Below, piece after piece: positions 17,270 through 25,375 of a DNA stretch of 64,000 bases. Below the pieces are notes generated by a model. It was given only the letters and a program-made list of their open reading frames with translations, did no database searches and was not told the origin of the DNA. How positions within the stretch are numbered: position 1 is the first letter of the stretch; every line of letters begins with the position of its first letter. Location: positions 498,504-562,503 of the forward strand of contig NZ_LMRW01000001.1 of assembly GCF_001428255.1 (NCBI RefSeq), given 5' to 3'. The position numbers and the translations under genes were made by a program. The DNA is from Agromyces sp. Soil535 (lineage in GTDB: Bacteria > Actinomycetota > Actinomycetes > Actinomycetales > Microbacteriaceae).

Positions 17270-17793
17270 GGGCGGGGCAGGTGCATCCGCTGGTCGCCGG
17301 GGCGGCCTGGCTTTGGCGCAACGCCCCCGTACCACCGGGCCAGGCCATCGGCATCGTCGTAGGCGTGCTGCTCGACCGCGTTCGCCCGCTACCCATGCCG
17401 GGCCCGCGTGCGCTGCACCGCATTGCCGGCACCGCAATGCTCGCCGGCGGCGTCGGGCTGATCTCCTGGGCGTTCGCCGAGCGGCGGCGGCACACTGCCG
17501 GGGCGTTCGACCTCGAACGTCCGGAGTCGCTCGTGACCACGGGTCCATACGCCTTCAGCCGGCATCCGATGTACGTGGGCGTGTGGCTCGTGCACCTCGG
17601 CGTCGGCGTGCTCCGCGGATCCGGCTGGGTCGCGGTGACGTTCCCGGTTGCGACGCTCGCCGAGCACGGCGGCGTGCTCGGCGAGGAGCGCGGGCTCGCT
17701 CGCGCGTTCGGCGACGAGTTCGACCGGTACCGCGAGCGCGTCCCGCGCTACGTGGGGTGGCCGGGTTGGCGGATGCCGCGGGCTACTTCGTGA
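17266..17793 (+). CDS. Isoprenylcysteine carboxyl methyltransferase-family membrane protein
   Basis: A 175-residue integral membrane protein. The family signature is TTGPYAFSRHPMYVGVWLVH (RHPMY motif), with EERGLARAFGDEFDRYRERVPRY following as the typical SAM-binding C-terminal segment (E..L...FG..Y..Y...V.R). Bacterial members methylate unknown small or lipid substrates. The GTG start overlaps the preceding stop. The last seven codons and the stop lie inside the left copy of a 42-bp repeat (17770-17811), so the C-terminus (MPRATS) may have been re-created by a recombination event. Confidence 0.8.
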   Translation: MRAGQVHPLVAGAAWLWRNAPVPPGQAIGIVVGVLLDRVRPLPMPGPRALHRIAGTAMLAGGVGLISWAFAERRRHTAGAFDLERPESLVTTGPYAFSRHPMYVGVWLVHLGVGVLRGSGWVAVTFPVATLAEHGGVLGEERGLARAFGDEFDRYRERVPRYVGWPGWRMPRATS

Positions 17794-17811
17794 CGCTCCG
17801 GGACGACGGCT
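17770..17811 (+). repeat. Left copy of 42-bp direct repeat bounding the purine island
   Basis: This stretch matches 31381-31422 at 41 of 42 positions (only 17780 G versus 31391 T differs) in the same orientation. On the minus strand it spells PSSRSVTK followed by a stop, the exact tail of the alpha-hydroxy-acid oxidase whose complete gene ends at the right copy. It is therefore an orphan 3'-end fragment of that gene. A few more bases to the left (GGTTG) also match with gaps. Confidence 0.85.
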
Positions 17812-17847
17812 GATACGCTCGCGGTTCCCCGCCTCGAAAGGACCCGT

Positions 17848-18810
17848 GTGATCCCCCTCGTCATCGACACCGACACCGCTGCCGACGACTGCTTCGCCCT
17901 GCTCGTCGGGCTCCTCGATCCGCGTGCCGACCTTCGCGCGATCACGATGGTCGCCGGCAATGTCGGCTTCGAGCAGCAGGTGCACAACGCCTTCTTGACG
18001 CTCGGTCTCGCGGGCCGGCTCGGCGACGTGCCGGTGCACCTCGGCGCACGCACTCCGCTCCTGCGCGAGTGGCGCAGCGCGAGCGAGGTCCATGGCGACG
18101 GCGTCGGCGGGCTCCGGCGCCCGTCCGACGAGCACGAACCGTCCGCCGAGCATGCCGTCGACGCGCTCATCCGGCTGGCCGAGGAGCAGGCCGGCGAGCT
18201 CACCATCGTGGCGATCGGCCCCCTCACGAACCTCGCGCTCGCCGTGCGCAAGGAGCCCGGCTTCGCGTCGCTCGTGAAGGAGCTCGTGGTCATGGGCGGC
18301 TCGATCAATGGCCGCGGCAACATCACGCCGGCCGCCGAGTACAACATCTACGTCGACCCCGAGGCTGCGGACATCGTGCTTCGCGCCGGATTCCCGCGCG
18401 TGACGATCGTGAGCTGGGATCCGCTCACCTTGCGCGACGCCGTCTTCACGGCTGCACACGTCGAGCAAATCCAAGAGCTCGACACGAGCCTGTCCCGCTT
18501 CTTCGTGCGGGCCAACCAGGCCACGTTCGACTTCGACGTGCGTGTGGGCATCAGCGGCTCGACGCATCCGGACTCGCTGTCGGTACTCCTCGCGATCGAC
18601 CGCTCGCTTGCCCTCGAGGAGCGCCCATACCGCATGGCCGTCGAGACCCGCGGCGAGCTGACCCGCGGCGCGACCGTGTTCGACTGGCGCAGCGACGAGC
18701 CGAACGTGACCGCGATCGAGCGCATCGACTCGCCGCGCTTCTTCGAGTACGTGCGGAGGCTTCTCTCCCAGGAGGTCGCCGACGGCTACCTGGAGTTGCT
18801 CGCGGGATAG
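17848..18810 (+). CDS. Nucleoside hydrolase (inosine-uridine preferring type)
   Basis: Cleaves the N-glycosidic bond of ribonucleosides to base plus ribose. The N-terminal calcium site is VIDTDTAADDCFAL (family DTDxxxDDxxA), followed by the conserved VAGNVG, AIGPLTNLALAV and MGGSINGRGNITPAAEYNIY blocks and SWDPLT. Length 320 residues is normal. Start is GTG 17848 with AAAGGA 11-16 bases upstream. The gene is the left edge of the purine island and converges with a second nucleoside hydrolase gene; their 3' ends overlap by 25 bases. Confidence 0.9.
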   Translation: MIPLVIDTDTAADDCFALLVGLLDPRADLRAITMVAGNVGFEQQVHNAFLTLGLAGRLGDVPVHLGARTPLLREWRSASEVHGDGVGGLRRPSDEHEPSAEHAVDALIRLAEEQAGELTIVAIGPLTNLALAVRKEPGFASLVKELVVMGGSINGRGNITPAAEYNIYVDPEAADIVLRAGFPRVTIVSWDPLTLRDAVFTAAHVEQIQELDTSLSRFFVRANQATFDFDVRVGISGSTHPDSLSVLLAIDRSLALEERPYRMAVETRGELTRGATVFDWRSDEPNVTAIERIDSPRFFEYVRRLLSQEVADGYLELLAG

Positions 18811-19685
18811 CCCCCGGCTGCCGCGACGACGCCGTCGACGATCGCCTCGGCGACGGCCTCCGCGTCGACGTCGGTGACGACCCGCGTCCGGCCTCCGCCG
18901 GCGGGCGTGAAGCTCGTCCGGCCGTCGGCGTCGAGCGACACCGTGCCCTCGGCGGAGTACGCGAACAGGTCGGGGCGCACGAGCGCGAGCACGGTGAGCG
19001 GATCGTGCGGCACGTTCCAGGTCTCGTTCCAGAACGACCACCACTGGCGGATGTCGGCATCGAGGGCTCGTCCGAGCGGGCCCGCTGCCGCGATCCGCTC
19101 GAGGTGGGCAGCGACCATCGAGACCCGGCGGGTGATCTCGAGTCCCGCGATCGTGATGGAAGCGCCCGAATCGAAGACGATCGCGGCGGCGTCGACGTCG
19201 CTGCGTATGTTGTGCTCGGCCTCGTCGCTCCCGTCGAAGCAGCCGCCCATGAGCCAGAGGTGCCGCAGTCCACGAGCGAATGTCGGGGCGCGGTCGATCG
19301 CGGCGGCGAGGTTGGTGAGCGGGCCGACGGCGATCACGTCGATCGCGCCGGGCGCCTCGCCCACTGCTCGCACGAGGAAGTCCACACCGGGCTCCGCCTC
19401 GACGGGCTCCACCTCGAGCGCGTCGTGCAGGGAGCCCTCGTGGCCGGCCCACCACACCTCGCGTCCGGACCGCGTGGCGGTCTCGCCCGCGAAGACGATG
19501 AGGCGCCGACCGGCCAGCGACGCGTAACGCTGCGCGAGCCGGGCACGCAGCAGGGTGTCGCCGTAGACCGTCGTCACGCCCTCCACCCGCACCGACGGCG
19601 TGCCGAGGAGCAGTGCGAGTGCGAGGGCGTCGTCGACGTCGCTGCCGATGTCCGTGTCGTAGACGACGCGATGCGTGCGAGGCAT
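18786..19685 (-). CDS. Nucleoside hydrolase, second paralogue
   Basis: 299 residues with the metal-binding VVYDTDIGSDVDDALALALL near the N-terminus, then VTTVYGDT, VIAVGPLTNLAAAI and LMGGCFDGSDEAEHNIRSD. It is clearly divergent from the rightward paralogue (the last block reads EHNIRSD rather than EYNIYVD), suggesting a different nucleoside preference. It is last in the leftward run that starts with the permease at 26.58 kb, so it would be co-expressed with the transporter: imported nucleosides are split here. Its 3' end overlaps that of the opposing nucleoside hydrolase. Confidence 0.9.
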   Translation of the reverse strand: MPRTHRVVYDTDIGSDVDDALALALLLGTPSVRVEGVTTVYGDTLLRARLAQRYASLAGRRLIVFAGETATRSGREVWWAGHEGSLHDALEVEPVEAEPGVDFLVRAVGEAPGAIDVIAVGPLTNLAAAIDRAPTFARGLRHLWLMGGCFDGSDEAEHNIRSDVDAAAIVFDSGASITIAGLEITRRVSMVAAHLERIAAAGPLGRALDADIRQWWSFWNETWNVPHDPLTVLALVRPDLFAYSAEGTVSLDADGRTSFTPAGGGRTRVVTDVDAEAVAEAIVDGVVAAAGGYPASNSR

Positions 19686-19721
19686 CCGATGGCTCCTTCC
19701 GGCCGAAGACGGCGTCGGGGT

Positions 19722-20303
19722 TCAGGCACGCCAGACCCCCTCGGCGCGCAGGTGGAGGATCTCCTGGAGCACGCTCCGATCGCGGCCATCGCGCTCGCCG
19801 GCCACCACCGACCCGTCGGTCCAGAAGTCGTCCACCGTACGCCCCTTGAGTTGGCCGCGGCGGGTGTGCACGTCGAGCGCGTACTCGGGGATCTCGAATG
19901 GTCGGTCGGAGGCATTCACGAGGTGCATCGCGAGGTTCGCCCACTCGTCTGACGTACGGTCCTTCGTGCGCTCGGCGAGGAAGCGGATCGCGTGGACGGC
20001 GAACAGCCAGCGGTCCCCGGCACTGCGGTCGAGTCGCTCGTGCATCTCGAAGAGGCTGTTGACGACGACGGGCTCCTGCCAGGAGCCGTCGCCGGCGTCC
20101 TCCGCTGAGATCACGGAGAGCCTCGACCACATCACGGCTTCGAGGTCGGCGCTCGACTCGTAGAGCTCCCGTCCGATGAGCACGGCCAGGCGCACATCGC
20201 CACGACGGATGGTCTTCTGCAGCGCCGAGATCAGCTCGTCGGCCGCGTAACCGCGCTTGCTGGTCACACGGGTCCATGAGTCCTCGGTGTATGGAGCGGG
20301 CAT
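19722..20303 (-). CDS. Stand-alone protein resembling the RarA/MgsA C-terminal helical domain
   Basis: 193 residues, soluble and helical. The segment GYAADELISALQKTIRRGDV, then ELYESSADLEAVMWSRLSVI and SAEDAG, resembles the C-terminal domain of RarA/MgsA AAA proteins (ISALQKSIR...DAAL...R.L...SEDIG). There is no Walker A or B, and the N-terminal AAA module is absent. It sits inside the purine operon between a nucleoside hydrolase and an amidohydrolase gene, 36 and 19 bases from them. Function unknown; the family call is by recollection of motifs only. Confidence 0.5.
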   Translation of the reverse strand: MPAPYTEDSWTRVTSKRGYAADELISALQKTIRRGDVRLAVLIGRELYESSADLEAVMWSRLSVISAEDAGDGSWQEPVVVNSLFEMHERLDRSAGDRWLFAVHAIRFLAERTKDRTSDEWANLAMHLVNASDRPFEIPEYALDVHTRRGQLKGRTVDDFWTDGSVVAGERDGRDRSVLQEILHLRAEGVWRA

Positions 20304-20322
20304 GTCGTTCGGTTCCTTCCGT

Positions 20323-21648
20323 TCAGGCGGCGTGGACGCGCGCCATGAGTTCGTCGTAGTCGAGCTGCTGCTGTGCGCGGGCCGCGGCGAGGTCGACGGT
20401 GGTCAGCACGCCGCCGCGCTTCAGCCATCGGCCGGCCGTCATCACCTCGGTCGAGGCGAATCCGGATGCCCCGTACACGAGCGCCGACGCGATGTCCTGC
20501 GCGCCGACCGGGCCACGGTGCAGGGCGGCGACCGGCAGCGCGAGCAGGTCGGCGACCGCCCCGTCGACGAGTCGGCCGTCGTCGTCGGACGCGCCGAGCG
20601 CTCGGTGGCCGCGCCACGTTGCGAGCCCGATGAGCTCGCGCGGCAGGATGGGGTTCGGCGCCCGGGCCGTGAACGCCGCGAGCTTGCCGAGTGTACGCAT
20701 CTCCTCGAACAGGTCGGCGTTGTTGTTGCCGCACCAGTTGTCGGTGCCGAGCGCGACGTTGACGTCCGCGTCGAGGGCCTGGCGAACCGGCGGCGCCGCG
20801 GCGCCGCTGATCATGGCGACGGAAGCAGCGGGAACGATCGTCGCCCGGGTGCCGGCGAGCAGCCCGAGTTCGTCGCGTGCGATCGCGTTGCAGTGGGCGA
20901 GCAGGAGGGGCACGTCGAACAGCCCGATCTCTTGCATCATCGAGAGTGCGCTGCGACCGTAGTCGCGTCGGCATGCCTCCTCCTCTTCGGCCGAGGTGCC
21001 GAAGTGGGTGTGCAGCCCCACGTCGTGGTGCCTCGCCATGGCGATCTCGGCGTCGATCGCCTCGAGCTGGTTGTCGACGAAGAAGGCATGGGGGCCGATC
21101 CAGCCGCGCACGAGTGGATCGTCGCCCGCGCCCTCGAGGAACGCTCCAGCCGCCGCCAGACCGGCCGCGCGGGCGCCATCGTCGCCGAGCTCGACGATGC
21201 CGTACGCGACCGCGGCACGCAGCCCCGAGTCCTTGATGACCGGAAGATACCGCTCGGCGAAGAAGTACTGGTCGGCGAAGGTGGTCGTGCCGCTCGCGAT
21301 CATCTCCGCGCAGCTGACCGCGACCGACGCGGGTACGAGCTCGGGGGTGAGGTGCGCCTCGAGCGACCGGATGGCGCCGAGCCAGCCCTCGAGGGTGAGC
21401 AGCGAATGCCCCTCGGAGACGCCGCGCATCAGGGACATGGGGGTGTGCGCGTGCGCGTTGACGAGACCGGGCATGAGTATCGACTCGCCGAGGTCGATGA
21501 CGCCCTCCCCACGCGGGCGTGCCCCGCGGATGGGCTCGACGGCCGTGATCAACCCGGCGCCCACCTCCACGACGCCGGCCGAGAGCACCGTTCCGGAATC
21601 GTCGTTGACATAGACGTGATCGGCGACGATCCGCATGGAGGCGCTCAC
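20323..21648 (-). CDS. Amidohydrolase (SAH/MTA or guanine deaminase-like)
   Basis: Metal-dependent deaminase/hydrolase of 441 residues. The metal ligands appear in order: MPGLVNAHAHTPMSLMRG (HxH), GLHTHFGTSAEEEE, LLAHCNAI and ALGTDNWCGNNNADLFEEMR. This is the SsnA/TrzN/MtaD branch of the amidohydrolase superfamily, which deaminates purines or triazines. In this operon, deamination of an adenine- or guanine-type base or nucleoside is likely (inference). Its stop is 19 bases before the next gene, and its ATG overlaps the stop of the ABC ATPase gene by four bases. Confidence 0.85.
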   Translation of the reverse strand: MSASMRIVADHVYVNDDSGTVLSAGVVEVGAGLITAVEPIRGARPRGEGVIDLGESILMPGLVNAHAHTPMSLMRGVSEGHSLLTLEGWLGAIRSLEAHLTPELVPASVAVSCAEMIASGTTTFADQYFFAERYLPVIKDSGLRAAVAYGIVELGDDGARAAGLAAAGAFLEGAGDDPLVRGWIGPHAFFVDNQLEAIDAEIAMARHHDVGLHTHFGTSAEEEEACRRDYGRSALSMMQEIGLFDVPLLLAHCNAIARDELGLLAGTRATIVPAASVAMISGAAAPPVRQALDADVNVALGTDNWCGNNNADLFEEMRTLGKLAAFTARAPNPILPRELIGLATWRGHRALGASDDDGRLVDGAVADLLALPVAALHRGPVGAQDIASALVYGASGFASTEVMTAGRWLKRGGVLTTVDLAAARAQQQLDYDELMARVHAA

Positions 21649-23177
21649 GCGTTCACGGCCGCGGCGTCGTGGCCGGCCATGAGGGCGCCGATCTCGGCGG
21701 TGCCGAACTCCCCCCGCTCGAACGGCCCGGCCAGCGTGCCGTCGTACATCACGACGACGCGGTCGGAGAGGGTGACGATCTCCTCGAGCTCCGCCGAGAC
21801 GAGCAGGATCGCCGCGCCACGCGCCCGCGCGTCGAGCAGCGCGCGGTGCACGAACTCGATGCTGCCGACGTCGAGCCCACGGGTCGGCTGGTTCGCGATG
21901 ATGACGGCCGGCTCGCCCTCGAGCTCGCGTCCGATCACGATCTTCTGCAGGTTGCCGCCGGAGAGGTTGCCGATGGTCCGCCGAGGCGAGGCGCCGCGCA
22001 CGACGTAATCCGCGATGAGCTTGCGGGCGAAGGCCTGGACGGCCCGGGTGCGGAGGATCCCCGCGAGGTTGAACCGTCTCGTGCGATATGCAGTCGCGAT
22101 CGCGTTCTCCTCGAGGGTCGCCTCGCGGTTGAGGCCGACGTGCATGCGGTCCTCGGCGATGTGCGCGAGCCCCGCGTCGCGGGCGTATCGCGCGTTCGTG
22201 TTCGCGACCTCCGTTCCCGCGATGCGGATGCGTCCGTGCTCGACCTTGCGGAGCGCGGCGATCGCGTCGACGAGGTCGCCCTGCCCGTTGCCACTGACGC
22301 CCGCGACCCCGATGATCTCTCCCTCGCGGATCGTGAGCGACACGTCTCGGAGTCCTGAGTCGCCCGCCGAGAGTTGCGGCGCCGACACGTGATCGAGCTC
22401 GAGCGCCGGGGCTCCGGGCTGGACGTGCTCGATGTCGGCCTGGAGGAGCACGTCGCGACCGACCATCATGTGGGCGATGGTCGCGGGGGATGCCTCGCCC
22501 ACGCCGAGCGTGCCCACGACGTGACCGCGCCGCATGACGACGATGCGGTCGGCCACGGCCAGTACCTCGGGGAGCTTGTGGCTGATGAAGACGACGGCGG
22601 TGCCCTGCGCGGCGAGCTGGCGGACCGCCCCGATGAGGTCGTCGGCTTCGGCCGGCGTGAGCACTGCCGTCGGCTCATCGAGGATCAGCAGGCGCGTGTC
22701 GCCGGCGAGTGCCTTCAGGATCTCGACGCGCTGCTGCAGGCCGACGGGCAGCGACGCGACGAGCTGGCCGGGGTCGATCGGAAACCCGGTGCGCTCGGCG
22801 AGCTCCGAGACGAGCCGCTCGGCCTCGCGATCGTCGACGGCCCCGGCGCGCAGCGGTTCTCGTCCGAGCATGACGTTCTGGGCGACGGTGAACGACGGCA
22901 CGAGGGCGAAATGCTGCTGCACCATGCCGATGCCGTGGTCGATCGCGTCCTGCGCGCTGCGGATCGTCACCTCATTGCCGTCGATGAGGATGCGGCCTGC
23001 GTCGAGCGGGAACGCGCCGAACAGCAGGTTCATGAGGGTCGTCTTGCCGGTGCCGTTCTCGCCGACGAGTGCCAGCACCTCGCCCGCCTCGATCTCGAGC
23101 GAGACATCAGCGACGGCGAGCACCCCCGACGACGCGAAGTACTTGCGAAGCCCCTGGAGCTTGAGCAGTTCCGCCAT
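21645..23177 (-). CDS. Purine nucleoside ABC transporter ATP-binding protein (double ABC domain)
   Basis: 510 residues with two ABC modules, as in NupO/YufO/RbsA-type ATPases. The first has Walker A GENGTGKTT near residue 37, LPVGLQQRVEILKAL in the signature position and LLILDEPTAVLTP as Walker B. The second has a degenerate Walker A (GVSGNGQGDL), signature LSGGNLQKIVIGREL and AVIIANQPTRGLD in place of a standard Walker B. Together with the BMP lipoprotein and two permeases nearby it makes a complete BmpA/Nup-type nucleoside importer. The ATGA overlap with the amidohydrolase links uptake and catabolism. Confidence 0.92.
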   Translation of the reverse strand: MAELLKLQGLRKYFASSGVLAVADVSLEIEAGEVLALVGENGTGKTTLMNLLFGAFPLDAGRILIDGNEVTIRSAQDAIDHGIGMVQQHFALVPSFTVAQNVMLGREPLRAGAVDDREAERLVSELAERTGFPIDPGQLVASLPVGLQQRVEILKALAGDTRLLILDEPTAVLTPAEADDLIGAVRQLAAQGTAVVFISHKLPEVLAVADRIVVMRRGHVVGTLGVGEASPATIAHMMVGRDVLLQADIEHVQPGAPALELDHVSAPQLSAGDSGLRDVSLTIREGEIIGVAGVSGNGQGDLVDAIAALRKVEHGRIRIAGTEVANTNARYARDAGLAHIAEDRMHVGLNREATLEENAIATAYRTRRFNLAGILRTRAVQAFARKLIADYVVRGASPRRTIGNLSGGNLQKIVIGRELEGEPAVIIANQPTRGLDVGSIEFVHRALLDARARGAAILLVSAELEEIVTLSDRVVVMYDGTLAGPFERGEFGTAEIGALMAGHDAAAVNA

Positions 23178-23211
23178 GCGCCTGCCTCCATCCGTGGTCG
23201 TGGTTCGGGGG

Positions 23212-23239
23212 GAGCGGCCGCCCCGCGGGGCGGCCGCTC
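23212..23239. terminator. Perfect 28-nt palindrome in the 3' untranslated region of the lipoprotein gene
   Basis: The bases from 23212 to 23239 form a perfect 14+14 GC-only palindrome (GAGCGGCC...GGCCGCTC). It lies immediately after the stop of the BMP lipoprotein gene and before the ATPase gene (leftward transcription). It has no U-run. Stem-loops in this position typically stabilise or partly attenuate transcripts so that the binding protein is made in excess; that role is inferred. Confidence 0.55.
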
Positions 23240-23243
23240 GGGA

Positions 23244-24320
23244 TCAGCCGAGTGCGGCGCAGGCCTCGGAGTCGGGCTCGTTCAGCGCGTCGCAGACCGC
23301 GAGCGATCCGTCGAGGATCTGGCTGCGGTAGTCCTCCACGAGCTCCTTGATCGCGGGGATCTTCGCGGCGGCCTCGGCCGGAGCGTTCTCCTCGAAGACC
23401 GTGGAGCCGGTGTCCCAGGAGAGACCGGTTGCTCCGTCGGCGAGTCCGACCTGCGTGTAGCCCGACGCGAAGTCGCCGTTCTGCGCGGCCTCGATGAGCG
23501 AGAACACGTTAGCGTCGACACGCTTCAGCATCGAGGTGATCACGGTGCCGGGGGCGACGGAGTCCTGGTCGCTGTCGACGCCGATCGCGAAGAAGCCGTT
23601 CTCCTCGGCGGCCTCGATAACGCCCGTGCCGGTTCCGCCGGCGACCTGGAAGATGACGTCGGCGCCGTCACTGTGCAGGTCGAGTGCCGTCGACTTGCCG
23701 AGCGCAGGATCGGAGAACTGGAAGTTCAGGTAGCTGAGCTTGACCTCGCAGTCGGGGCAGGCGGCGAGCACGCCCTGCTTGTAGGCCAGCGCGAACTGGT
23801 CGAGGCCGGGGGCCTGCCCGCCGATGACGGCGCCGACGACGTGACTCTCGGTCATCGCACCCGCGACCACGCCCGCGAGGAAGCTGCCCTCGTGGACGTT
23901 GATCGTGTATGCCGCGACGTTGTCTGGAAGTTCCGTGCCCTCGTCGCCCTGGTCGGGGAGCGCGATGAGCTGGTCGGGATACTGCTCCGCGATCGAGATG
24001 ACGGTGTCGAGGGGGAGGGTGATCGACAGCAGCAGGTCGGGCGACGTCGGGATCGCCGAGCGCAGCAGGGTCTCGCCCTGCGCAGCGTCGGGCGTCTCGA
24101 TGTGCTTGGTCGTCACGCCGAGCTCCTCGGCGGCCTGCTCGAGGCCCGCGAGTGTGGTGTCGGTGTACGAGAGGTCACCGGCGACGCCTCCGACGAGGGT
24201 CGCCGAGAACGTGTCGTCGGATCCGGAGTCGGCAGCGGAGGGTCCGCTGCAGCCGCTCAGGATGAGCGCGCCGGCGCCGAGCGCGGCGGCGGCGATGAGC
24301 CGCGGGGTCTTGGTGTGCAT
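23244..24320 (-). CDS. BMP-family nucleoside-binding lipoprotein
   Basis: Extracellular binding protein of the nucleoside ABC importer. The 358-residue precursor has a lipoprotein signal peptide with lipobox LSGC and modified Cys24. The mature protein has the BMP fold markers NVHEGSFLAGVVAG, VGAVIGGQAPGLDQFALAYKQG, DVIFQVAGGTG and FFAIGVDSDQD. Two paired cysteines occur in AACPDCEVK and two more near the C-terminus (VCDALNEPDSEACAALG). It lies between the two permeases and the ATPase, and the palindrome downstream may raise its expression relative to the ATPase. Confidence 0.92.
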   Translation of the reverse strand: MHTKTPRLIAAAALGAGALILSGCSGPSAADSGSDDTFSATLVGGVAGDLSYTDTTLAGLEQAAEELGVTTKHIETPDAAQGETLLRSAIPTSPDLLLSITLPLDTVISIAEQYPDQLIALPDQGDEGTELPDNVAAYTINVHEGSFLAGVVAGAMTESHVVGAVIGGQAPGLDQFALAYKQGVLAACPDCEVKLSYLNFQFSDPALGKSTALDLHSDGADVIFQVAGGTGTGVIEAAEENGFFAIGVDSDQDSVAPGTVITSMLKRVDANVFSLIEAAQNGDFASGYTQVGLADGATGLSWDTGSTVFEENAPAEAAAKIPAIKELVEDYRSQILDGSLAVCDALNEPDSEACAALG

Positions 24321-24398
24321 CAGGGGATTCCTTTCGTGGAGATTGCAGGTCGCGCGGGGTGCGGTGTTCGGAACCGGGCGAGGGTCGCTCGCCGCGGC

Positions 24399-25373
24399 TC
24401 ACGACCCGGCCGTGCTCGTGGCAGGCTGGGGGCGTTTGGCGGCGCCTCGCGGCCGCTTCGGCATGCCGAGCAGTGCGGCGGCGCGCGTGGCGCGGTAGCC
24501 GACGATGCCGAGCACCACGAGCGTGGCGAGGAACGGGAGCAGCTGGACGACGACCTGCGGCAGATCGGTGGTGCTCTGGAGCCGGATCGCGAAGGCGTCG
24601 GAGAATCCGAACAGCAGCGACGCCGGGATCAGGAAGCCGGGGCGGTTCATCGCGAGCAGGGCCGCGGTCACCGCGATCCATCCGGCGCCATCGGTCATGC
24701 CGCGGGTGAAGAGCCCGAGCTCGCCGACCGTCAGGAACGCGCCGCCGACGGCCGCGACGCCGCCCGCCACGATGAGGCTGGTCGCCTGGTAGCGCGGCAC
24801 GGCGATTCCCGCGGCCGCCGCCGCGCCCGGCGCCTCGCCGATGGCGAGCAGGTGGCGACCGGGCCGGTATCGGAAGAAGAGCGTGAACGCGATCGCCGCG
24901 GCGAAGGCGAGGTAGACCAGCACGTTGTACCCGCTGAGGAGGTCGCCGAGGAACGGGATCGACTCGATGAACGGAATGTGGATGTCGTCGAGCGTGTCGA
25001 CCTCGGGAGTCCACACGCCGGTGCCGCCGAACAGCACTCGCATGAGGTAGACCGACAGCTCCAGGGCGAGCATGTTCAGGCCGATGGCGAAGACGATCAG
25101 GTCGACGCCGAGCCGGTGCGCCCCGGCCATGAGCCCTCCGGTGATGGCCCCCGCGAGGAACGCCGCGAGGATCGCCGTGAAGGTCGAGCCGCCGGCGTCG
25201 AGGGCCAGGAGCCCGACGAACGCTCCGACGAGCATCTTCGCCTCGATCGCGAGGTTGAGCACGCCCGCCCGCGAGCTGAGCGCCGAGGCGATCGCGCCGA
25301 GGAGGATGGGGGTCGTGAGCCGTATGCCGCTGTGGAGCATCTCGGACGAGAAGAAGTTCAGGATGGCGTCCAC
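24399..25373 (-). CDS. Nucleoside ABC transporter permease (YufQ/NupQ-like)
   Basis: Membrane subunit of 324 residues with about eight hydrophobic segments. Conserved permease sequence includes TPILLGAIASALSSRAGVLN and IAIEAKMLVGAF-like AIEAKMLVGAF, then GLNMLALELSVYLM, GEAPGAAAAAGIAV and GAFLTVGELGLFTRGMTDGA. The GTG at 25373 was chosen because it lies two bases after the stop of the upstream permease gene and starts at DAILNFFSSEML, the natural N-terminus. The frame remains open much further upstream, but that part is antisense-like shadow of the other permease. Confidence 0.88.
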   Translation of the reverse strand: MDAILNFFSSEMLHSGIRLTTPILLGAIASALSSRAGVLNLAIEAKMLVGAFVGLLALDAGGSTFTAILAAFLAGAITGGLMAGAHRLGVDLIVFAIGLNMLALELSVYLMRVLFGGTGVWTPEVDTLDDIHIPFIESIPFLGDLLSGYNVLVYLAFAAAIAFTLFFRYRPGRHLLAIGEAPGAAAAAGIAVPRYQATSLIVAGGVAAVGGAFLTVGELGLFTRGMTDGAGWIAVTAALLAMNRPGFLIPASLLFGFSDAFAIRLQSTTDLPQVVVQLLPFLATLVVLGIVGYRATRAAALLGMPKRPRGAAKRPQPATSTAGS

Positions 25374-25375
25374 GC

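Noticed and set aside
18069..19952. 627-codon open frame spanning the end of one nucleoside hydrolase and antisense to the other
   Set aside because: Composition is Arg/Ala-rich without motifs, and both real nucleoside hydrolase genes are complete with metal-binding sites.
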